Shown here: positions 21,641 to 30,147 of the stretch, piece after piece
How positions within the stretch are numbered: the stretch's first letter is position 1
How the letters are laid out: every line of letters starts with the position of its first letter
Origin: Bacillota bacterium
GTDB lineage: Bacteria > Bacillota > Clostridia > Peptostreptococcales > Anaerovoracaceae
Assembly (NCBI GenBank): GCA_017626845.1
Contig: JAGAHX010000007.1
Location: 1-32,618, forward strand
DNA: 32,618 nucleotides
Reading direction: 5' to 3'
Translations under genes and position numbers: made by a program
Notes under the pieces: model-generated
What the model saw: the letters and a program-made list of their open reading frames with translations, nothing else
What the model was told of the DNA's origin: nothing
Database searches by the model: none

Positions 21641-23665
21641 ATGGAAGAGTACGTAAAACAGCTGCTGGATTATAATCCGAATTACGACGCCCAGCTGCTG
21701 GAAAAAGCCTATCTGACGGCGGAAAAATACCACGAAGGACAGTTCCGCAAGTCCGGGGAACCCTACATCATCCACCCGATGGCAGTAGGGCGTATTCTTG
21801 CTGAGCTCGGTATGGACGAAGTCACCATCGCGGGCGGCCTGCTCCACGATATCGTGGAGGATACGGATTATTCCCTCGGCCAGCTGCAGGTGGACTTCGG
21901 CGAACAGATCGCCTATCTGGTGGACGGCGTCACCAAGCTGACGAACATCAACTACGAATCCAAGGAAGAGCAGCAGGCGGAGAACATCCGCAAGATGTTC
22001 CTGGCCATGTCCAAGGACATCCGCGTGCTCATCATCAAACTGGCGGACCGTCTGCACAATCTGCGGACCATCAACTACCAGACGCCGAAAAAGATCCGCG
22101 AGAAATGCCAGGAGTCCCTGGATATCTACGCACCGCTCGCGGCCAGACTCGGTATCTACGCCTTCAAGTTCGAGATGGAGGATATCTGCTTCAAGAACCT
22201 GGAACCGGAAGCTTACGAGCAGCTGGACCGGGAGATGCAGCAGAGACAGGTGCGCCGGCAGGGCGTCATCGACGAGGTCATCCGGGAGATCAATAAGGTC
22301 CTGAAGGATACCGGCATCGAGTACGAGATCTACGGCCGCCAGAAGCACTATTACAGCATCTACAAGAAGATGCAGTTCCAGCACAAGCAGCTGGACGAGA
22401 TCTTCGACCTGACGGCGGTCCGCATCATCGTGGATACGGTGCGGGACTGCTATGGCGTGCTGGGCGCGGTCCACACCATGTGGACGCCTATTCCCGGCCG
22501 CTTTAAGGACTATATCGCCATGCCGAAGCCGAACCGGTACCAGTCGCTGCACACGACGGTCATCGGCAAGAGCGGCAACCCCTTCGAGATCCAGATCCGC
22601 ACCAAGGAAATGCACCAGGTGGCGGAATACGGTATCGCGGCCCACTGGAAGTACAAAGAGGGCATCTCCAGCGATGACGAAGAGGTGAAGCTGGCCTGGC
22701 TGCGCCAGACCATCGAGTGGCAGCAGGAACTCAAGGATCCGGGCGAATTCATGGAGACGGTCAAAGTCGATCTGTTCTCCAACCAGGTGTTCGTGTTCAC
22801 CCCGAAGGGGGACGTCATGGAACTGCCTGCCGGCTCCACGCCGCTGGACTTCGCGTTTAAAGTCCACACGGCCGTCGGCTGTAAATGCGTCGGCGCCAAG
22901 GTCAACGGCAAGATGGTGCCCATCGATTACGTGCTCCAGAACGGAGAGATCGTGGACATCGTCACCTCTGCCAACTCCCATCCGAATCTGGACTGGCTGA
23001 AGATCGTCAAGACGAATTCCGCCAAGACCAAGATCCGTCAGTATCTCAAGAAGGAGTCGGCCGTCGCCGCACCGGAAAAAAGCGCTGCCGTCAAGGCGAA
23101 GGAAGAGGCGGACAAGGAAGCGGCCCGGAAGGAAGAGGAAGCCAAAAAGAAGGCCCAGGAAGAAGCCAAGAAGCTGGCGCAGGCCCTCAAGAAGGAACGG
23201 CGTCCCGAACGGACCCGCGGCGTCAGCGTAAAGGGCGTAAGCGATCTGATGATCCACTTCGCCAAGTGCTGCAGCCCCGTACCGGGGGACGACATCGTGG
23301 GCTATACGACGAAGGGTAGGGGCGTATCCATCCACCGCACGGACTGCACCAATATCCGGGCGCTGCCCGAAGCGGAAAAGTTGCGTCTGATCGACGTATC
23401 CTGGGATGACGACAAGAGCGGACAGGAATTCGACGCTGCCATCTCCCTCATCGCGGAAGACCGCAAAGGGCTGTTTTCCGACGTTTCCAAGGTCTGCCTG
23501 GACATGGACATCGATATCAGCGGCCTCAACGCCAAGAAGGACAAGGACGGCACCTGCACGATGGATCTTACGCTGTCCCTGGCCAACACGGACGATATCG
23601 TCAAGGTGATGTCCCGCATGAAGCAGATCAAGGGCGTCATCGACGTCTTCCGTACGAGATCGTAA
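21641..23665 (+). CDS. relA: Bifunctional (p)ppGpp synthetase/hydrolase (Rel/SpoT family)
   Basis: 674 aa RSH enzyme, controls the stringent response. The hydrolase half has HDIVED (69-74) and KLADRLHNLRT. The synthetase half has YGRQKHYYSIYKKM, RFKD (287-290), the charge pattern typical of bifunctional enzymes, YQSLHTT and EIQIRTKEMHQVAEYGIAAHW. The TGS domain is about 383-442. The helical domain that usually follows is missing; residues 472-527 are a Lys/Glu/Ala-rich coiled-coil linker instead. The AKCCSPVPGD zinc-finger-like module and a C-terminal ACT domain are present. The total is shorter than the usual 720-740 aa. It begins eight bases after secDF. Confidence 0.95.
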   Translation: MEEYVKQLLDYNPNYDAQLLEKAYLTAEKYHEGQFRKSGEPYIIHPMAVGRILAELGMDEVTIAGGLLHDIVEDTDYSLGQLQVDFGEQIAYLVDGVTKLTNINYESKEEQQAENIRKMFLAMSKDIRVLIIKLADRLHNLRTINYQTPKKIREKCQESLDIYAPLAARLGIYAFKFEMEDICFKNLEPEAYEQLDREMQQRQVRRQGVIDEVIREINKVLKDTGIEYEIYGRQKHYYSIYKKMQFQHKQLDEIFDLTAVRIIVDTVRDCYGVLGAVHTMWTPIPGRFKDYIAMPKPNRYQSLHTTVIGKSGNPFEIQIRTKEMHQVAEYGIAAHWKYKEGISSDDEEVKLAWLRQTIEWQQELKDPGEFMETVKVDLFSNQVFVFTPKGDVMELPAGSTPLDFAFKVHTAVGCKCVGAKVNGKMVPIDYVLQNGEIVDIVTSANSHPNLDWLKIVKTNSAKTKIRQYLKKESAVAAPEKSAAVKAKEEADKEAARKEEEAKKKAQEEAKKLAQALKKERRPERTRGVSVKGVSDLMIHFAKCCSPVPGDDIVGYTTKGRGVSIHRTDCTNIRALPEAEKLRLIDVSWDDDKSGQEFDAAISLIAEDRKGLFSDVSKVCLDMDIDISGLNAKKDKDGTCTMDLTLSLANTDDIVKVMSRMKQIKGVIDVFRTRS

Positions 23666-23675
23666 AGGAGCTCCC

Positions 23676-24281
23676 ATGATGAACATAAAGAGCTATATCC
23701 TGAGCGCCTTCGGCACGAACTGCTATCTGGTCTGGAAAGACGACTGCCCCGACGCGTTTATCGTGGATCCGGGCGCTCCCAGCCAGCAGCTGGCTGCCGA
23801 CGTGGCGAAAAACAATCTAAACCCGAAATACATCATCCTGACCCACGGCCACGGCGATCATACCGGCGGCATCGAGTTCTGCAAGGAGAACTGGCCGGAC
23901 ATCCAGGTGGTCGCCAACCGGAAAGAGGAGAAGCTGCTGTACAGCCGCAGAGACAGCTACGGTAAGGGCGGCATCAAGGCGGACATCTGGACGAAGGACG
24001 GCGATACGCTGCAGGTCGGCAGCATGGAACTGAAGTTCATCTTCACCCCGGGGCACACCCCCGGCGGACAATGTGTGTTGGTTGACAGAACCCTGTTTTC
24101 CGGCGACACTCTGTTCCATGCCTCCATCGGCCGCACGGACCTCTGGGGCGGCAGTTTCGCGGATATCATGGAATCCATCACCCAGAAGCTGTTCCTCCTG
24201 CCGGAGGATACGACGGTGTTGCCGGGTCACATGGACGCTACCACCATCGGCTATGAAATGAGGTATAACCCCTTTGTATAG
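23676..24281 (+). CDS. MBL-fold metallohydrolase (glyoxalase II-like)
   Basis: 201 aa metallo-beta-lactamase fold hydrolase. Metal ligands are in THGHGDHTGG (H57, H59, D61, H62), then FTPGHTPGG, LFSGDTLF and LPGHMD. Small stand-alone members next to the RSH gene and hemZ are usually named hydroxyacylglutathione hydrolase-like, but the substrate is not proven; clostridia mostly lack glutathione, so another thioester is possible. AAAGGAG precedes the ATG, and the next codon is also ATG. It overlaps the hemZ start by eight bases. Confidence 0.92.
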   Translation: MMNIKSYILSAFGTNCYLVWKDDCPDAFIVDPGAPSQQLAADVAKNNLNPKYIILTHGHGDHTGGIEFCKENWPDIQVVANRKEEKLLYSRRDSYGKGGIKADIWTKDGDTLQVGSMELKFIFTPGHTPGGQCVLVDRTLFSGDTLFHASIGRTDLWGGSFADIMESITQKLFLLPEDTTVLPGHMDATTIGYEMRYNPFV

Positions 24282-25605
24282 CATTTCCGTACCCGACGAC
24301 AAACATAAATATCACGTGGCGGAACTCGCCAAGATGTTCCTGCCCGAAGACCATTTCTGCATCTACGTGGGTCAGCCCGACGCGGAGCTGGTGATCGGCG
24401 CCGGCGGCGATTATAACGACAGCAAGAGAAGGGCGTACGCCTTTTTCAAAAAGATCACGGGCAAAGACCTGGATTGGGGCATCCTGACGGGCGTCCGTCC
24501 CGGAAAGCTCTACAACGAGCTGAAGGCGAAGGGGGATGACCCGGAGAAGGTCCTGAAGGAGCGGTATTACGTCTCCGACGAAAAGATCCGGCTACTGCGG
24601 CGGGTGAGCGAAAGCCAGGCCCGCGTCCGGCGCAGCCCCGATCCGAAGGCCATCGGCCTCTACCTGGGCATCCCGTTCTGTCCGACCCGCTGCCAGTACT
24701 GCAGCTTTACCAGCAACCAGATCTCCAAGGAGGCGGCGACGGCCTATCTAAAGGCACTGTTTACGGAGATGGATGCGGTCCGCGGACTGATGACCCGAAA
24801 GGGTCAGACGGCGGAATCCATTTACATCGGCGGCGGCACGCCCACCAGCCTGGATCCGGAAGATCTGAAGGCGTTTCTGGACAAAGTCCGCGATCTGTTC
24901 GTGGATGAAAACACCGTGGAGTTTACGGTGGAAGGCGGACGGCCGGAGACCATTACGGCGGAAAAGCTGCAGATCATCAAGGATGCAGGGGCGGGGCGCA
25001 TCTCCATCAATCCCCAGTCCATGAAGCAGCGCACGCTGGATCTCATCGGGCGCAGACATACGCCGGAGCAGATCCGGGAAGCCTTCGCCCTGGCAAAGGA
25101 TGCACAGATCCCCGTGGTCAATGCGGACCTTATTACAGGGCTTCCGGAGGAGGAACCGGAGGATTTCCGCAGCAGCCTCGCGGAAGTCATCGGATTGGGA
25201 CCTGCCAATATCACGGTCCACACGCTGGCTGTCAAGAAGGCCAGCCGCATGATCGAAGAGGATCCCGGCGTTGCCAGAAGACAGGCGGACAACGTGCGGC
25301 AGATGCTTGCCGACGCGGACCGGATGCTGACGGAAGCGGGGTACGAACCCTATTACATGTACCGCCAGAAGCATATGGCGGGCAACTTCGAAAACGTGGG
25401 CTGGTGCCTTCCCGGCACGGAAAGCCTTTACAATATCCGCATCATGGAGGAGGATCAGACGATCGCCGCCATGGGCGCAGGCGCCATCTCCAAGGTCTAT
25501 TTCCCGGAAGAGAACAGGTTGGAGCGGGTGCCGAACGTATCGAATTACCAGATCTACATCGAGCGCATCGACGAAATGATAGCGAGAAAGGAAGCCGGAC
25601 TCTAA
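24274..25605 (+). CDS. hemZ: HemZ-type coproporphyrinogen dehydrogenase / radical SAM protein
   Basis: 443 aa radical SAM enzyme. The iron-sulfur cysteines are C136, C140 and C143 in IPFCPTRCQYCSF, followed by YIGGGTPTSLDPE and the HemN-like VEGGRPETIT and ADLITGLPEE segments. HemZ is annotated as oxygen-independent coproporphyrinogen III oxidase, though its activity is debated. No other heme genes are in this window. The start is taken as TTG at 24274, with ATGAGGT upstream and an eight-base overlap with the MBL gene; no ATG gives the normal N-terminus (ISVPDDKHKYHVAEL). The stop shares one base with the hisS ATG. Confidence 0.9.
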   Translation: MYSISVPDDKHKYHVAELAKMFLPEDHFCIYVGQPDAELVIGAGGDYNDSKRRAYAFFKKITGKDLDWGILTGVRPGKLYNELKAKGDDPEKVLKERYYVSDEKIRLLRRVSESQARVRRSPDPKAIGLYLGIPFCPTRCQYCSFTSNQISKEAATAYLKALFTEMDAVRGLMTRKGQTAESIYIGGGTPTSLDPEDLKAFLDKVRDLFVDENTVEFTVEGGRPETITAEKLQIIKDAGAGRISINPQSMKQRTLDLIGRRHTPEQIREAFALAKDAQIPVVNADLITGLPEEEPEDFRSSLAEVIGLGPANITVHTLAVKKASRMIEEDPGVARRQADNVRQMLADADRMLTEAGYEPYYMYRQKHMAGNFENVGWCLPGTESLYNIRIMEEDQTIAAMGAGAISKVYFPEENRLERVPNVSNYQIYIERIDEMIARKEAGL

Positions 25606-26855
25606 TGATCATCAACATACCAAAGGGAACGAAGGACATCCTTCCTTCCGAGTCCTATAAGTGGCAGTGGCTGGAGAGCCGCATCCGCGAGACGGCGGCG
25701 AAATACGGATTCAAAGAGATCCGCACGCCGATGTTCGAGCATACGGAACTGTTCGCCAGAGGCATCGGCGACACGACGGACGTGGTCCAAAAAGAGATGT
25801 ACACCTTCGAGATCGCGGAGAGAAGCCTTACGCTGAAGCCGGAGGGCACCGCAGGCGTAGCCCGTTCCTACATCGAAAACAAGCTCTACGCAGAGCCTCT
25901 GCCCGGCAAGTACTTCTACATCATCCCGTGCTTCCGCTACGAGAAGATGCAGAAGGGCAGACAGCGCCAGTTCCATCAGTTCGGCATCGAGATCTTCGGC
26001 ACGGACAACATGATGGCGGATGCCGAGGTCATCGGCCTGGCCTGGGACTTCCTCACAGGCCTGGGCATCACGGACCTCAAGCTGCACATCAACAGCATCG
26101 GCTGCCCCAACTGCCGCGGCGAATACCGCAAGGCCCTGCAGGACTTCCTGCGGCCCCACTACGACGAGCTGTCCGAGACCAGCAAGGGCCGCTTCGAGAA
26201 GAATCCCATGCGCATCCTGGATTCCAAGGATCCGGACGACAAGAAGTTCTCCGAAGGTGCGCCTCGCATGCTGGATTATCTCTGCGAGGAATGCAAAACG
26301 GCGTTCGAAGACCTGAAGAACGATCTGGACGCCCTGGGCATCCCCTACGAGGTGGACCCGAACATCGTCCGTGGTCTGGACTATTACACGAAGACGGCCT
26401 TCGAATTCATTTCGGAGGATCTGGGCGCCCAGTCCACGGTGTGCGGCGGCGGACGCTACGATCACTTGGTGGAAGAGGTGGGAGGCCCCTACACGCCGGC
26501 CGTAGGCTTCGGCATGGGTCTGGAGCGGCTGCTCCTCATCCTGGAAGCCAAGGGCATCGAGATCCCCAGACCCGCCGGCTGCGATGTGTTTATCGCTACT
26601 CTGGGCGACAAGCCCAAGGCCTTCGGGTTAAAGCTGGCAAAGGAACTCCGGGCAAAGGGCTACAGCGTCCTGACGGACGTCATGGGCCGGGGCCTGAAGG
26701 CTCAGCTGAAATACGCGGACCGCAGCGATGCGCGGTTCACGGTCGTCATCGGGGACGACGAGCTGGAAAAGGGCGTCGTGACCCTGAGAGATATGGAAAA
26801 CTCCAGTCAGAAAGAGATCGCAATCGACAAGATCGATGAGGAAATACGCAGGTAG
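25605..26855 (+). CDS. hisS: Histidyl-tRNA synthetase
   Basis: 416 aa class II synthetase that charges tRNA-His. Motifs in order: INIPKGTKDILP at the N-terminus, RTPMFEHTELF, motif 2 region YIIPCFRYEKMQKGRQRQF, GLDYYTKTAFEF and CGGGRYDHLV (the histidine-binding signatures), GFGMGLERL motif 3, and a C-terminal anticodon-binding domain from about residue 325. The ATG overlaps the hemZ stop as TAATG. The frame is open further upstream but without similarity. There is no T-box leader, since it is cotranscribed with upstream genes. aspS follows after ten bases, the common hisS-aspS pair. Confidence 0.97.
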   Translation: MIINIPKGTKDILPSESYKWQWLESRIRETAAKYGFKEIRTPMFEHTELFARGIGDTTDVVQKEMYTFEIAERSLTLKPEGTAGVARSYIENKLYAEPLPGKYFYIIPCFRYEKMQKGRQRQFHQFGIEIFGTDNMMADAEVIGLAWDFLTGLGITDLKLHINSIGCPNCRGEYRKALQDFLRPHYDELSETSKGRFEKNPMRILDSKDPDDKKFSEGAPRMLDYLCEECKTAFEDLKNDLDALGIPYEVDPNIVRGLDYYTKTAFEFISEDLGAQSTVCGGGRYDHLVEEVGGPYTPAVGFGMGLERLLLILEAKGIEIPRPAGCDVFIATLGDKPKAFGLKLAKELRAKGYSVLTDVMGRGLKAQLKYADRSDARFTVVIGDDELEKGVVTLRDMENSSQKEIAIDKIDEEIRR

Positions 26856-26865
26856 GTGAACGCAA

Positions 26866-28647
26866 ATGGATAAATTACTGAAGAGAAGCTGCTACTGCGG
26901 CGAAGTGAGAGAAAACTGCATCGGACAGGAGATCACCGTAAACGGATGGGTGGCCAAGAAGAGAAATCTGGGCAGCCTGATCTTTGCGGACATCCGCGAC
27001 AGAAGCGGTATCGTGCAGGTCGTGTTCGGCGACGGCACCCCCGCAGACGTGCTGGAAAAGGCCAACGGTCTGCGCAGCGAATATACCGTGGGCATCAAGG
27101 GCGTCGTCCGGGAAAGAGAGAGCAAGAACGCCGATCTGGAGACCGGCGCTGTGGAGATCCTGGCTAATGAACTGAGCATCTATGCCGAGGCCGAGACCCC
27201 GCCCATCTATATCAGAGATGACGACAACGTATCCGGCGATCTGCGGCTCAAATACCGCTATCTGGACCTCAGAAAGCCCCTGATGCAGAAGACGCTGGCC
27301 TTCCGCAGCAAGATGTACAACGTCATCCGCAACTTCTATTACGAAAACGGATTTATCGAAGTGGAGACTCCCGTGCTGGCCAAGCCCACGCCGGAAGGGG
27401 CCAGAGACTATCTGGTGCCCAGCCGCGTCAACCCGGGCAAGTTCTACGCGCTGCCCCAGTCTCCCCAGCAGTTTAAGCAGCTGCTGATGGTGGGCGGCAC
27501 GGACCGCTACATCCAGATCGCCAAGTGCTACCGGGATGAGGACTTAAGAGCGGACCGCCAGCCGGAATTCACCCAGATTGACCTGGAGATGTCCTTCGTG
27601 GACCAGGAAGACATCCTGGAGGTCCAGGAACGCTTCCTGCAGCGTCTGTTTAAGGAGATGCTGGACGTGGACATCCAGCTGCCGCTGCCCCGCATGACCT
27701 GGGACGAAGCCATGAACCGCTACGGCTCCGACAAGCCGGATCTGCGCGTGGGCTTCGAACTCGTGGATATTGCAGACACCGTAAAGGACTGCAGCTTCGG
27801 CGTGTTCACCGACGCCATCAAGGACGGCGGCCGCGTGATGGGCATCAACATGAACGGCTGCTCCCCCAAGTTCTCCCGCAAGGACATCGACAAGATGACC
27901 GAATCCATCAAGACCTTCGGCGCGAAGGGTCTGGTCTGGATCCGCAAGGAAGAAGGGGAGATCAAGTCCTCCGTGGGCAAGTTCTTCAGCCAGGAAGAAC
28001 TGGAAACGATCTGCAGCCGCTTCGACGCCAAGGCAGGCGACCTCATCCTGATCGTCTCCGGCAAGAAGGAAGTGGTCTGGGCATCCCTGGGCTTCTTAAG
28101 ACGCGATCTGGCCAGCAAGCTCGGCATGCTGGATCCCCACGAATACAAGCTCCTGTGGGTCGTGGACTTCCCCATGTTCGAATGGTCCGAAGAGGAGAAC
28201 CGCTACATGGCCATGCACCATCCGTTCACGTCCCCGAAGAAGGAGGATATCCACTACCTGGAGACCGGCGAGCTGGATAAGATCTACGCGGATGCCTACG
28301 ACATCGTCATCAACGGCTACGAGGCCGGCGGCGGCTCCATCCGTATCCACGACAGCAAACTGCAGAAGAAGATCTTCGAAGTGCTGCAGCTTACGGAGGA
28401 GGATATCCGCATCAAGTTTGGCTTCTTCATCGACGCGTTCAAATACGGCGCACCGCCTCACGGCGGCCTGGCCTTCGGTCTGGACCGGTTGTGCATGCTG
28501 CTCCTGGGCACCGACGACATCCGTCAGGTCATCGCATTCCCGAAGAACCAGAACGCCCAGTGCGTCATGAGCGAAGCACCGACCATCGTTACGCAGCAGC
28601 AGCTGGACGAACTCTCCATCGCAGTCAGCCTGCCGGAAGGAAAATAA
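26866..28647 (+). CDS. aspS: Aspartyl-tRNA synthetase
   Basis: 593 aa, full length for the bacterial type. An N-terminal OB-fold anticodon domain (GWVAKKRNLGSLIFADIRDRSG) leads to the class II catalytic core: LPQSPQQFKQLLMVGG, CYRDEDLRADRQPEFTQIDL for motif 2, a GAD insertion domain in the middle, DFPMFEW, AMHHPFTSPK and the motif 3 GLAFGLDRL. AGGTGAAC precedes the ATG. The stop is directly followed by the nadD ATG. Whether it also charges tRNA-Asn cannot be told by eye. Confidence 0.97.
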   Translation: MDKLLKRSCYCGEVRENCIGQEITVNGWVAKKRNLGSLIFADIRDRSGIVQVVFGDGTPADVLEKANGLRSEYTVGIKGVVRERESKNADLETGAVEILANELSIYAEAETPPIYIRDDDNVSGDLRLKYRYLDLRKPLMQKTLAFRSKMYNVIRNFYYENGFIEVETPVLAKPTPEGARDYLVPSRVNPGKFYALPQSPQQFKQLLMVGGTDRYIQIAKCYRDEDLRADRQPEFTQIDLEMSFVDQEDILEVQERFLQRLFKEMLDVDIQLPLPRMTWDEAMNRYGSDKPDLRVGFELVDIADTVKDCSFGVFTDAIKDGGRVMGINMNGCSPKFSRKDIDKMTESIKTFGAKGLVWIRKEEGEIKSSVGKFFSQEELETICSRFDAKAGDLILIVSGKKEVVWASLGFLRRDLASKLGMLDPHEYKLLWVVDFPMFEWSEEENRYMAMHHPFTSPKKEDIHYLETGELDKIYADAYDIVINGYEAGGGSIRIHDSKLQKKIFEVLQLTEEDIRIKFGFFIDAFKYGAPPHGGLAFGLDRLCMLLLGTDDIRQVIAFPKNQNAQCVMSEAPTIVTQQQLDELSIAVSLPEGK

Positions 28648-30117
28648 ATGGGTAAGAGGATCGGGGTCCTGGGCGGAAGCTTCGACCCCCTGCATTACGG
28701 CCACCTCATCCTGGCGGAGCAGATCCGTCAGGAAGCGGAGCTGGACAAGGTCATCCTGGTGCCGGCCTACGTCAATCCCTTCAAGGAGGAAGTGCCTCCC
28801 GCGGACGGCCATCACCGGCAGGAGATGCTGCGGCTGGCCGCCGGGGACCATCCGTTCTTCGGCATCAGCGACATCGAACTGAAGCGGGAAGGTCCGTCCT
28901 ACACCTACGACACGCTGGCCGAACTGAAGGAGCGGGATTATCCGGACGACGAACTGTTCTTCATCATGGGAACGGATTCGTTCTATCAGCTGGAGCACTG
29001 GCACAAAGCCGAGGAGCTGATCGAGAATTTCGGTTTTCTCATCGGTATGCGCAAGGGCTACGACGAAAACGAGCTGAAAGCTACGATCTCCCGTCTGCAG
29101 CAGAAATATCCGCTGAAGGCGGAGTATATCCGCATCCCCGAGCTGGAGATCAGCTCCACGGACATCAAGCAGCGCATCCGGGACGGCAAATCCGTGCGGT
29201 TTCTGCTCCCAGATGCCTGCATCTCCTATATCCGGGAGCACGAGCTCTATCTGGACCTGGTGGGCAAGGTGAGGGAATACGCCCGCACCCACGAGAAGAC
29301 CAGCCGTTTCGTCCACACCTGCGGCGTCGTCAAGATGGCAAAGCAGCTTGCGAGACAGTACGGCGCGGATCCGGAGAAGGCGGAGATCGCTGCCTGGTTC
29401 CACGACGTGCGCCGGCCCGCAGGCAACCTGGAACACGGCCCGGCAGCGGCGGATCTGCTTCAGCAGTTGTACGGGGTCACCGACGAGGACATCCTGAACG
29501 CCATCCGCTTCCACACCACCGGCCGCCCCGGCATGAGCCTGCTGGAAAAGGTCATCAAGATCGCGGACCAGCTGGAGGAAGGCAGGGATTATCCGGGCGT
29601 GGAACACATGCGGTCGTTTACGAAACTGCCGGTGGACGAATGCGTATACCGGCTGATGACCCACACCAGAGAATACGTACACAGCATCGGCGGCACCTTC
29701 GATACGCTGTCCGATGAAGCCATCGAATGGCTGCATAAAAGATTGAACAAGGAGGAAATCATGGACAACAAGGAACTTGCTCTGCTCGCAGTAAAGCTGC
29801 TGGACAGCAAGAAGGCCAGAGACATCAGCATTATCGATATTTCAGAAAAATCCGGTTTTGCCGATTACTTTGTGATCGCGACTGCCGGTTCTGCCCGTCA
29901 GATCTCCGCCCTGTGCGATGAGGTGGAAGACGGCCTGGCCAAGGACAATATCCTGGTAAACCACAAGGAAGGAAAGGGCGAGACCGGCTGGGTGCTCCTG
30001 GATTACGGCGACGTTATCGTCAACGTCTTTTCCGCAGAACAGAGAGATCATTACCAGATCGAAAAGGTCTGGATCGACTGCCCGCAGGTGGAATTCGAAC
30101 CTACGGCTGAACAATAG
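28648..30117 (+). CDS. nadD: NadD-YqeK-RsfS in one open reading frame
   Basis: 489 codons carry three normally separate proteins. Residues 1-203: nicotinate-mononucleotide adenylyltransferase with GGSFDPLHYGHL (9-20), MGTDSF and ISSTDIKQR, making NaAD in NAD synthesis. Residues 204-368: YqeK, an HD-type diadenosine tetraphosphate hydrolase with H223, H252-D253 (WFHDVRRP), FHTTGRPGMSLLEK and D307. Residues 372-489: ribosome silencing factor RsfS, which blocks subunit joining on uL14, with DYFVIATAGSARQ and GWVLLDYGDVIVNVF. No stop codon separates them. An AAGGAGG five bases before the ATG at 29761 could start RsfS alone. The gene order nadD-yqeK-rsfS is common; three in one frame is not. Confidence 0.92.
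   Translation: MGKRIGVLGGSFDPLHYGHLILAEQIRQEAELDKVILVPAYVNPFKEEVPPADGHHRQEMLRLAAGDHPFFGISDIELKREGPSYTYDTLAELKERDYPDDELFFIMGTDSFYQLEHWHKAEELIENFGFLIGMRKGYDENELKATISRLQQKYPLKAEYIRIPELEISSTDIKQRIRDGKSVRFLLPDACISYIREHELYLDLVGKVREYARTHEKTSRFVHTCGVVKMAKQLARQYGADPEKAEIAAWFHDVRRPAGNLEHGPAAADLLQQLYGVTDEDILNAIRFHTTGRPGMSLLEKVIKIADQLEEGRDYPGVEHMRSFTKLPVDECVYRLMTHTREYVHSIGGTFDTLSDEAIEWLHKRLNKEEIMDNKELALLAVKLLDSKKARDISIIDISEKSGFADYFVIATAGSARQISALCDEVEDGLAKDNILVNHKEGKGETGWVLLDYGDVIVNVFSAEQRDHYQIEKVWIDCPQVEFEPTAEQ
29749..29763 (+). promoter_or_regulatory. rsfS: Internal Shine-Dalgarno and ATG for separate RsfS (29761-30117)
   Basis: AAGGAGG (29749-29755) lies five bases before ATG (29761), in frame with the upstream YqeK domain. 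The spacing is ideal, so ribosomes can probably start here and make a 118-residue RsfS of normal length, besides any full fusion. Confidence 0.7.
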
Positions 30118-30147
30118 ATGCAAGAAACGGTACAGAAAGGCAGATCT

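Noticed and set aside
21584-23686. Long open antisense frame opposite the RSH gene (about 700 codons)
   Set aside because: It mirrors the codon structure of the high-GC RSH gene, shows no domain and has no ribosome site. Similar antisense frames opposite nadD/aspS (28096-29736) and the aminotransferase (5086-6303) were dropped for the same reason.
30118-30147. T-box or other leader before leuS, and the ATG at 30118 as its start
   Set aside because: Only 30 bases separate the stop of the previous gene from leuS, so no leader fits. The first ten codons from 30118 do not resemble the LeuRS N-terminus.
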